A DNA stretch of 64,000 nucleotides from Melampsora larici-populina 98AG31. Its lineage: Eukaryota > Basidiomycota > Pucciniomycetes > Pucciniales > Melampsoraceae. The stretch's first letter is position 1; every line of letters begins with the position of its first letter. The notes under the pieces were generated by a model. The model was given only the letters and a program-made list of their open reading frames with translations. It was not told where the DNA came from and did no database searches. The position numbers and the translations under genes were made by a program. Positions 11,240 through 22,702 of this stretch are shown in pieces. The DNA lies in the NCBI RefSeq assembly GCF_000204055.1, contig NW_006768774.1, forward strand, positions 1,816,780 through 1,880,779, given 5' to 3'.

Positions 11240-14200
11240 ATGTCAAACCCCCACCCAAACAACGGGAACACCAACCCCGAAGTACATCCTCATCATCCCC
11301 CCCTCAATCCGCCTAATCATTATCCCTCCTACCCTCCTGTGAATCCATTCGCTCACCCTTATTCGCAACCTCCATCATTCTGGTATCCACCACTGTTCTC
11401 ACATCCTCCTCCTCATCCAAGTTGGGGGCATCCCACTTACCCGTATTCCAACTCAATGCCACCTTACCACCACCAACCACCTCCTGTCTTATCCCAACCT
11501 ACTTCACAACCTAATGCTACCCCCGATTTGTCTTCTATGAGTATTCCCTTTACCCCGTATGCTGCTACACCTCATCATGCTATGGCTTCGACACAACCAT
11601 CAGTTATGCCTACTCCTCACGCTATTGCTTCGACCACTGCTATTCCTACCACTGCCATTGAAGGCTTCCAGGCCGCGACACCAACAACTATCAACGGATT
11701 ACCACCCACGAACAAGACAGTTCTCAATGTCACGAACGAATCTTTCATTACCGCAGGTCCACAGGAAACAACTGACGAAAGAGACGCGGACTGGCCAGTC
11801 ATTGGTATGTTATGATCATTGATGTTGTTCCTTTTTTCATTTTTAAATGGTTTGGACTAACGTTTGTTGAAACACTATTATCATTGGTCATATAGGTGCG
11901 GCACCCGTTTGTTTGCTTGCTGGCCCCAAGCTCGGCAAACAGTTCATCGAAATGGATAATGGCCTTATGTATCTTTATGCAGTAGCTCGTCACCAAGGCT
12001 ACGCTCTAGCTGTGAAGAGCCATAAGACTGAGAACCAGGAAACCATCCGGGTATACTTGCGATGTTCTCTTGGCCACAAAGTAGGTCACCAAATCATATC
12101 GTTGGCTCAGAAACGATCATCGTCTTCGAAAAAGACGGGTTGCTTGTTTGAACTATCTCTCAATTACCGTGCAAGGTGTGACAGATGGATCGTCACTTCA
12201 GACCTCAAGAATCCGACGAAACAAGAACACAATCACCCACCATTCGACAAACCTCATGATATGGCCATTTACCGATGATTCCCTCAACCGATTAGAAGCC
12301 AAATTGACCAACTCTCATCTGCCGGTTGTCGAGCTGCCCAAATCCGCTCACTCATCGATGTCGAATCAGGATCACAGCCTCTTGTTCGAGATATTCACAA
12401 TGTCCGCTCTTGGCTCAGAGACAATTGGCTCAACGGGCGATCTCCTATTCAAGGTTTATTCGATTTGATTACAGAAAGTAACTGGGCTCATCGCACCCTA
12501 ACTTCAGAAACTGGTAAACTTCAGAACTTATTCTTTGCAAGTCCTTCTGCAATACGCCTCGCCCGTCGATTTCCCACCGTTCTCGCCCTCGACTGCACAT
12601 ACAAAACAAATAGATTCAACTTGCCACTCTTACATATAGTAGGTACCACCAACACCCATTGGTCATTCACTGTGGCGATGTGTTTCTTGCACAACGAGAC
12701 CGAAACTCAGTATGAATGGGCATTAGCACAGTTGAAGAACATCGTTTTTAACAATGAAGATCAAACCAGTCCTGTTACGATGCCTCAAACATTTGCGACC
12801 GACGCCGAACCCGCCCTATTCAATGCCATTTCGAAAATCTTTCCTGATGCTGTTCATATTCTTTGCGTGTGGCACATCAACCAAAATGTTGCCAAGAACT
12901 GCAAGAATAAGTTCACGGATACTGAATGGGCGGATTTCATGAAGTTGTGGAATGCCTTTGTAGCCTCAAGCACGAAATTAGACTATGATTCTAATCTTGA
13001 AGCAGTTACTAAGGTAGCCAAAGATCACGACATACTCGATTACCTCGCGAACACCTGGCTGAATCGGACGGAAAAGTTTGTCACGTTGTTCACCTCTCAG
13101 ACGCCTCATTTTGGAAATTCGTCTACTTCAAGGGTTGAAGGAAGCCACTTCCGTGCAAAACGCTTTCTTGAAGGGCGGAACAATGACTTCGTTACCTGCT
13201 TTAACTCTTTCAAACGGTTTGAAGAGCACCAGATCACGGAAATCAATGTGCTTGTTGGTATCGAGATGACCAAAACTCTCCAAGGCATGCCTGTGTTCTT
13301 CAAAGAGCTGAACCGACTCGTATCTCACTTTGCTCTGAAGAAACTCAAGGAACAGTACGACTTACTACCCAATTCACTCCAACGCCCTTGTACTCATACT
13401 TTTCAAGGCGCTTGGGGCCTGCCCTGTTCCCATGAACTGGCTTCTCATCGTGACCAATCTGACTATCTCTCAGTATCCCTCATTCATACCCAATGGCGCT
13501 TATTCATGGATGTACCTCCAGAAACCCATGAGGGCCTGGTCAAAGCCGCGCGCGTGAAGTTTGATCACTTATTGGATTTACCTGAACATGCTTTGCGCAA
13601 GATGTACGACGAGATCGGACTTATGGAAACCAGCCGTTACAGCCTTGTTCCAATCTTAAACGCTGACGTCAAGACAAACAATCGAGGTCGTCCCAAAGCC
13701 ATAACCAAACGCTCAAAGAAGGCCAAAGCCGATGAAGGTCAACAAGGTCGATGGAAATCCCAATTCGAAATTGATCAAGTTAAGAAAACTCCCCGTGTCA
13801 ACAAATGCAGCTTTTGTGGTATTGGACGTCACCGGATCACCACGTGTCCAACTCGCCTAGCACTCACACTCAGTGCCGAAGATCAAGAACTTGATGCCAC
13901 CCAAACGACAGCTGTCCTTCCTACGCCCGCTGCCTCTGGTTCGATTGTACCCGATAAGGTTACTTCTCAATTTGACTTGTGTAATATTGTGGAAGAAAAA
14001 CCTCTGGCCATGTCTTCGGAATCGGATGAAGACTCTCACCTTGAACAATCTGACACTGACAACGATGAAAGTGCAGAAGAAGAAAACCTTTGCCCTTTTT
14101 GTGACGATCCTCTTCCTGAAAGACCTTCTACAAAGCTCAACAAAATGAAAGCTACTCTCCTCGCGTTGCCAAACTTACGTAAAGGGATTGGCCGTTCAGG

Positions 14201-15719
14201 AGCAATGTCCCTGCCTGTAAGTAATGAATCTTTTCATTCAGCTCGTTCCAATTCCCAAAATTAACTGATTGATTATTTGGAACTTATTCAGTTCACCCAA
14301 ACTGCCGACTTCTGTGCCTTACACGAAGCTGAACGTGAAATTATCCCTTCGGGTGTCAGCAAGGGATGGCCGCAAACTATTAATTTTGGTGACTTACCTA
14401 GGTAAGATTGAGATCTTATGCATACCCATATCAGTAGCAGTAGATTCTTATATCTCATGTCCACAGTCGTATTCAAAAACACACAACCGTCCTGATCAAC
14501 ATAATCAACAACGTGGAATCATCATATTACTTGGATGATGCCAAGTCACGTTGGAAATCTAAAGGACCTAATATTGGGAGTATTAATGCCCAATTTGGCA
14601 ATTTCGAAGTTGAACAACCTGGATAGTGGGTCTCTTGTCCCTGTCATCTGTGACAACATCAATTAATAAAGTATCTGATCTTACTTTTTTTTCAGTTATG
14701 GGTATCAGGGCTACGAAATCATTGTTACGTCACTCGAGTCAGCCTTCATCAAGAATCTCAGCGCCCAAGAGCATCTAACGTTTGCGAGGACATAGCCTCT
14801 TGCCCCAGATCTCTATCTGCGTCAAGTCCTCATACCGGAAATGGCGACCTGTTTGATAGCCGAAGATTTAAACCTCGAGCGAAGGGATCCTGTGGTCCGG
14901 GCCACGTTGGAAGATAGTCGCACCTATGGCACTGTAGTATTTCCATTGCCAGATGATTCTATAGACGATTCATCTGATGTAATTGTTGTTGAACCAAATG
15001 TCGGCAACAAAACCCGTACCTCGATGTCTCGCAAATCCCTATCTTCAGCAGTACACAAGAGCGCGCTTAAAACACCGGTTGAACAAAACATATAGAAACA
15101 ACTTCCTGGAATCATTGTTCCGTTCATCAAGTCAATTTGCAACCCACCACCATTTGGCAACTGTGGTTACCTCGCTATCGCTTCCGCGCTTGGATTTTGA
15201 CATGGGGACAGTTATGTAACAGTTCGCCGTGAACTGCTAGAAGAGCTCCTGTCAAACAAAGAAGACCATCAAAAATTGCTTTCAACTATGCCTGGAATGA
15301 AGCCTGGAGTGAAGACTAGGCGTACTATCAAGTCCTTTGCTACCGAGGTCATGGAGGATTTACCAGTCAGACTTCAACCTCAAGGCATCAAGTGTGAACG
15401 GGCGTACTGGTTACGCATGCCTTTTGTGGGATACATTATTGCACAAGCATTTGAACGTCCGGTTATCCTGTTTGACCCTGTGGAGGCCAACAGCTGCACT
15501 TTTTTGCCTTATCGTATACCGCCCAATGAAAATGATCCGATTGTCCTCGCCTTTGTAAATGGTGATCATTTTGTTCATCTCAGCACTGGCGGTCAGCCAA
15601 TTCCCTTCCCAGCTCTTTACGGTGATACCCTCTCGGTCTCAATCGGCACCACCCACATACCTCAATGGGTTTCAAAATATCAAGCCCAGTTAGATATGTG
15701 GTCCAACCAAGGGTTTTGA
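11240..15719 (+). pseudogene. MULE transposase with FAR1-like, SWIM/zinc-knuckle and OTU protease domains (four in-frame stops)
   Basis: Exons 11240-11804, 11896-14216, 14292-14401, 14467-14625 and 14696-15719 join in frame to 1393 codons through four GT-AG introns of 91, 75, 65 and 70 bp. In order: a Pro/His-rich N-terminus; a FAR1/WRKY-GCM1-like Cys/His domain (RCSLGHK ... CLFELSL ... QEHNHPP); the MULE DDE core with acids at codons 12591 (ALDCTYK), 12801 (ATDAEPA) and 13137 (SRVEGSHF); a SWIM-like CTHTF...LPCSHEL; a knuckle CSFCGIGRHRITTCP; an acidic linker with CPFCDD; and an OTU-type cysteine protease with NCGY Cys at 15162 and DHFVH His at 15566. Stops at 12276 (TGA), 14793 (TAG), 15093 (TAG) and 15198 (TGA) break it, but the frame continues across each with conserved sequence. 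The transposase moves the element; the OTU domain presumably removes ubiquitin from a target not visible here. Confidence 0.9.
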
Positions 15720-16072
15720 ACTTCACTTTCTCTCCCTTTGCTTCCTCACTGCTTGTTGTCTCTCTCACTTTTTGTTTCTGTTGTTGGTCGTACTGGTTGT
15801 TTTATTTTTACGAGATGAATGCTCAGCTATGCTTATTTTTAGATCTATGCCCTATGCCATCATGAAATTATATGCAATTACCTATGCCATGCTTACATTG
15901 GTTCTGAGGACGAAAGAAAAGAGCTCAAAGGGGCAAATTTAAGATAGTGCGAAGTGAGAGAAGAGAGTGAGATGGATGAAGTAAGACTCAAATCAAAAGC
16001 CCGCCAAACTCAGCCCGTTTTTTTCAAAAGCGGGCTGAATAATAGTTCAGCGCCTGGGTCCGACCCGGTTTA

Positions 16073-16114
16073 GGGCGCCGGATATCGGATACCGGGCGCT
16101 AAATAGTGGGATCC
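16073..16114 (-). repeat. MULE right terminal inverted repeat
   Basis: Reverse complement partner of 10796-10838, ending ...AAATAGTGGGATCC. Confidence 0.9.
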
Positions 16115-16122
16115 TTTTTATT
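16115..16122. repeat. Target-site duplication, right copy
   Basis: TTTTTATT, identical to 10788-10795. Confidence 0.85.
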
Positions 16123-16610
16123 TGGCTTTCTCAATATTTCATTTCATTTATTATCTTTTTTATCTTTAAATTCAATGCTTAGAATCTCATCATACATAGA
16201 TATTCCTGTACGCTACCAAACAAATGGAATCCAACAAAGTAACCAGGTGTGTCTTACTTGCCAAATACTTGGGGGCATCTTCAACATTGATAAGCTGCAG
16301 AAATCCTGTGAAGACCCAGAGCTCAGGCACATGCTCAATGTGATATGTACAAAACCTGAAGGGTATCAGGCTGAGGCAGTTCCTTGGATGCAATAGTCTT
16401 AGCCACTAATCTTAATGTCCTTTTCAATTTTTTTTTTGTCATCAATTACCCTGAAGAGCCCCCCCAAGCAAAAGCCATATTGGACTGTGCCATCAAAGGA
16501 ACTCTTGATAGATGGTCTGAAAATCCAATGTCTTCAAACTCAGACATTGAAGAAATCCAAACCCCTTTCATCTCACCTAACCCCAATTTTTCCAAGTTTG
16601 ATGTCTAATT
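16123..16610 (+). pseudogene. Decayed multi-exon locus, 3' part beyond the MULE
   Basis: Removing the MULE and one duplication joins the donor at about 10773 to an acceptor ending GCTTAG at about 16184, giving an intron of ordinary size. The following open stretch to 16396 contains YQTNGIQQSNQVCLTCQ and CEDPELRHMLNVICTKPEG and is protein-like, as is about 16450-16608. The family is not recognised. It presumably continues the locus at 8580-10787. Confidence 0.4.
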
Positions 16611-18176
16611 TACAACTCAAGTGGTATTTCAGTTTGCAGCCAATCAACACCAAGAAGAATGTCCTACTTATCAAGAAGGTGCTCATCTTTTGAATTTTAG
16701 TCAGAATGAGCTGGATTGATGGAAGATCAGTTCAAGTCCCTCTCAATCAATTTCACTTCTTCAAAAGGTTATTTATTTATTTATCTGACATTTTTATTTT
16801 GTATACAGGAGCATGAAAAGGACATTCCTGTCCTTGCTTCACTGGCTTGAGATTACCTTGCATATCTGGCATATCTGCCCCACGTGAGAGGAATTTTTTG
16901 TCTGCGGGGGATATTGCCCCACCTTCTTGAGCATCTTTAACCACAAAAATGATACAGCAGCTTGTTGGTGTACATGAATGGTTCAAATCAAAGATCATGT
17001 TTTCAGGTAATTTTGCAGAGGCAATAGTGTTTGTCCAAGTATGAAACTTCTAGCAACAAGGCTAGAAGGTAGTTGATGTGTTCAATCTATAATTCCTTTC
17101 TCTCCTTTTTGGATCCTTGTTTCCCACCCCTTCAATATCCCCACTCTGCCTGCTTATTATATTAATCACCTACAGCTATTTTGTTATGTGTTGGACATTG
17201 AGAAAAAAAAGAAAGTTTTTTGCTACCCTAGAAAAGATTCAACCTCAAAATACGCCACTGAAAACAAAAAAATACAGTGTTTGCTGTGTTACATCCGGTT
17301 AAAAACATGAGCTGTAACTTTTTCCATTTTTTCTCAAGGTCCAACATATAACAAAATAGTAGTACATGATTAATAAAAAGTTAAAAAAATTGTTTTTCTA
17401 TTTCTATTTTTCTTTTTCTTATCCTATCTCTACTTATCCTATTTCTATCTCTATGTGCGCAGTTTTTCTTCTTGCTTCTCAATACATGAGAATCCCCACT
17501 CTGCTATTAATGATCATACAAAGCAATCATTGTTGACAACAAACTTGTTTGTGCACTCATGCGCTATGCGAGCCCACTTTGACCAGAGGGAAGCGGAGCG
17601 ATGTAATATGTCGCATCGCTGCGACCATGAAATGATAGCGCAGCGATCCAGCTCCTAGGCATAGCCCCGGATCGCTCCGCTCTTCAAAAGATCATTTATA
17701 GCGCAGCATAGCGAAGCGCGATGGCGTTGCTACGGGCAGCTATATTTTGTCATCCATTTGCAAATATGAACATTCAGTCAGAATTCCTACTTGGCATATA
17801 GTGGCACTTGAATTACATCTCCTTCGCCTTGATAGGCTTGGTGTTGATGGAGTTTCGCTGTGTAAAATGCGCTTGGTCTCAGTCGCTGAAGATCTTTCTG
17901 ATGTTAGCTTTCAGCTTGAGATTTCCTTGACCTGAACCTGGACACAGAGATAATTATTAGCATGGCAAGAAGTAGTAGTTGACTTGGTCAAGAACTCTGC
18001 ATGGCGAGTGACAAGTGCACAGAAAGCCGCGTCCATCTCATTTTCGCCTCTCTTTTGAGTTCTCCAAGAGAAGAGTGGGGTAGTGTTTCTGTTATAAAAT
18101 GCTTTGGATTTGATCACCAGTACTTCTCATCATCCCATCCTAACTCATTCTACATATCCTCCATTTATAACACAGC
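16611..18176. other. Gene-free stretch with a GC-rich inverted-repeat patch
   Basis: No gene was supported. Around 17570-17730 base composition changes sharply to a CGCT/GCGA-rich patch in which AGCGGAGCGAT (17592-17602) is the exact inverse of ATCGCTCCGCT (17671-17681), and several GCAGCGAT-type words recur on both strands. It may be part of a short non-autonomous element. Confidence 0.5.
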
Positions 18177-18188
18177 TGTATATACATT
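18177..18188 (+). promoter_or_regulatory. TATA-like element upstream of the 96-residue secreted protein
   Basis: TGTATATACATT lies about 110-120 bp upstream of the ATG at 18300, a reasonable core-promoter distance for a fungal gene. No experimental start is known. Confidence 0.4.
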
Positions 18189-18299
18189 TTGATTCGAGAT
18201 CATTATATTTTGTTTTGTACTAAAATATTTTCTTCGCAAACAAACCATTACCTTTTCAACCTTTTCCATTTCGATTTTACAAACCTTTTCAGCACCAAG

Positions 18300-18666
18300 A
18301 TGATGTCTTATATTACACCCCGGTTCATTGCTCTTGCTTGCATCATCACCATGTTATTCGGAGCGTATAATGGAATTCCATGTAATCAAATCGAAGATAA
18401 GGAAGCAAGACAAGGGATAAGTGAAATTCCTTTGACTGCTTCACCTTCAGGTCTATTGAGTAGCCAAAATTTCACCCCTGTAAGTTTTCTGCTTTCATCA
18501 ATTTTCAAAAATAATACAACAGTCTCATCATATAATTACTTTCTGACTTTACTAGCTTCGAGAGTTTAAACCAGTACAAGGAGGACTCGATCGTCGAATG
18601 ATGCCAATGGGAGGAGCAGCTGCTTCACCAAAGAAAGGAGGTTTATTTAAGACCGGAGATACTTGA
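18300..18666 (+). CDS. Small secreted protein, 96 residues (candidate effector)
   Basis: Two exons, 18300-18479 and 18556-18666, flank a 76-bp GTAAGT...TAG intron and join in frame to 96 residues. The N-terminus MMSYITPRF is followed by a hydrophobic core (residues 9-22) typical of a signal peptide, with cleavage likely near residues 22-27. The mature part is short, has a single Cys (residue 28), a Met/Gly-rich patch RRMMPMGGAAA and a basic end KKGGLFKTGD. Either of two adjacent ATGs could start it. No family is recognised. Its size, secretion signal and position in repeat-rich DNA suggest an effector candidate, which is inference only. Codon-consistent splicing and the TATA upstream support a real gene. 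Confidence 0.65.
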
Positions 18667-19216
18667 TCAGAATATTGATCAAGTGACATGGATCAAATCG
18701 GTTTTTGTATAATGTTTGTTTCTCAATCATCTCTTTGACAGAATGTGTATTTGTAAATAAATGTAATTAGCAAAAAGCAGAGCAATATCAACCGTTTTCA
18801 ATATAAATTTTGCCATGGTTCATGTTCCATTTTGTGAGCAATTTGAAAGCAACAAACTACAAGCTATTGATGATAACTGTGAATATCTGAAAATGAGTTC
18901 AAAAATTCAATCAACCCTCTCAAGACTTGAGAATTCTCAGCTGAGCTGTAGTAGATGTTATACTAGTTTTCTGGAAACAGTGTATTCTTGTTTTCTCTCT
19001 CTTCTGCAATCTCATTGTTAATGCTCAATACCATTCTGCTCAGAACCCACTTGTCATTCCTTAATAGCCACCAACACAGAGATCAAACAAACCACCTGAA
19101 ATAAACAAAGCCTGTTCTAACTTGATAAATTACCTCTTCCAACAAAACCAACGGAGGGAAAGGTCTAGGGATGTAAAGTTGGACCACGTTGAATGTCACT
19201 CACCATTGAATTTGCA
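18667..19216. other. Gene-free stretch
   Basis: The 3' side of the secreted-protein gene; nothing supportable was seen before the MITE. Confidence 0.5.
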
Positions 19217-19531
19217 GCATGAAGAGGACCCCGGAATGCCCCTATAAAGAGTAGTGAAATAATTAGTTCCTTTTTGACTTCCGCGGTGTTAAAATTCATG
19301 GGATTATAGACAGCTCGCTTTGATTCTGCCGATTTCTGCCTTGTTTTATTGCTGGTTTTTGCCATCGATGCCAGCCTTTGACCACTGCTTGTCTGTGCAT
19401 ACCCTCTTAGAACTATGGGTGAAGCCAGGAATGGACTTAGCGTTTTGGCAGGAATGGGGATCCGCGGAAGTCAAAAAGGAACTTTTTATTTCACTACCCT
19501 TTATAGGGGCATTCCGGGGTCCTGCATGAAG
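19217..19531. mobile_element. 299-bp MITE (19225-19523) with 62-bp TIRs and 8-bp target duplication
   Basis: The arm 19225-19286, beginning AGGACCCCGGAATGCCCC, matches the reverse complement of 19462-19523 at 59 of 62 positions. GCATGAAG flanks it on both sides (19217-19224 and 19524-19531), an exact 8-bp duplication. The 175-bp interior has no coding potential. An 8-bp duplication suggests mobilisation by a hAT or Mutator-type transposase; the termini do not resemble those of the MULE at 10796, so the source is unknown. Confidence 0.88.
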
Positions 19532-20219
19532 CCTCCTCGTGATTCCAAGGATGGAAAAGTGTGGAAAAGTACAAGCACTGCAAGCATCTTTAAAACACAT
19601 GAGCGAGTCTACAGGCAAAATCTTGACACAAAACCATTTCAACCATGTGTTGAGCAGCCTTGAGGTGGTAGAAGTGAATGACAAACCGCCCAATCAACTT
19701 TGAGATACTCTCCAGTCAAGAGTTGGGGATTTGTCATGAGTCCCTCTCACTCAAAGCCTCAGACTCACAAGGAAACGACTATCTCAACTCTGATCCACTA
19801 CGTACTTCCAGAGGTAAAGAGTTCTTGAATCAGCTCTTTGGTGGATACATTATCAAGTATCTCTATCTTGCATTACATATTTAACCAAATCTTGTTCTAG
19901 AAAAGAGTCCAAAAAAAGATAACAAACTAGAATAAGATGTCTAACAGATAGCCTACTTATCAATTTGTGTCTCTAATGATCAAATAACAACGATGAAGAC
20001 GAAATCATAAACTTCAATCAAAACAACATGAAAAAGCAATGAAGCAAAAAAAAACGATTTGAATGTTCTTATGAAATGATAAAGGATATCAAGACCAATG
20101 CAAACTAAAATCGATTCAAACTACTTGAATCATCAATGATCAATTTCTAAACTTGGAATAGTTTCAACCTTTTTTTAAAAAACCAAAAAAACCCGGTTCA
20201 AATCAATCAATTTTTTCAT
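19532..20219. other. Gene-free stretch downstream of ornithine aminotransferase
   Basis: AT-rich, no gene supported. It includes the 3' flank of the minus-strand aminotransferase gene. Confidence 0.5.
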
Positions 20220-22175
<1,956 letters not shown>

Positions 22176-22702
22176 TTTGTTAGAGTGTTTGCTGTGTAGG
22201 AATTGAATGTAAACCAAACAGTCAAGATACTAGATAGACTTTATATGTAATCCTAAATTTTAATCGTAACTCTATCGATCGTCATCTCAGCAGTCATCTG
22301 ATACAAACCAAACCCTTTCTCTTGGTTCTCATGACTAATGAGCCAATCACGAGACTCTAGGAAGCTCATCCCATGCCATCAAGGAGACATTCATCCTGTA
22401 TGACATCATCTTTGAAACGGCTCATCATTCACGGGACTCATCTCCAAGGGATCTCTTATTCTTTGGCTAATCGATCACAAGACCTCACCAACTCATCCTT
22501 GATTCAAGACCCCATACTCATCATTCAATCCCACATCATTAATCTGTCATTTTCAAGTTCAGTAACAAGTTAACTTGTGAAGCTTACCATCAAGTTTATT
22601 TCAACAAACTAATCAATAAATTGCAATAAATGTAAAATTGCATGCGTTTGGAATAGGAATATATACTTGATTTCATTAATAAAAATGTCATTGTGATTGC
22701 TT
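22176..22702. other. Region between aminotransferase start and malic enzyme end
   Basis: Holds the upstream region of the aminotransferase gene and the 3' flank of malic enzyme; no further gene was seen. Confidence 0.6.

Larger units (their letters stand above)
10796..16114 (+). mobile_element. Complete Mutator-like element (MULE) carrying a transposase-OTU gene
   Basis: A 5319-bp element starts GGATCCCACTATTTAGCG and ends with the inverse, flanked by an 8-bp duplication. The terminal inverted repeats are about 43 and 42 bp. Inside is one five-exon gene on the plus strand (11240-15719) with about 440 bp before it and about 395 bp after it. A second inverted motif, AGCCCG / CGGGCT (about 16010-16036), lies near the right end. 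The element is structurally complete, but the gene has four in-frame stops, so this copy should be non-autonomous. It sits in what looks like an intron of an older locus. Confidence 0.92.
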
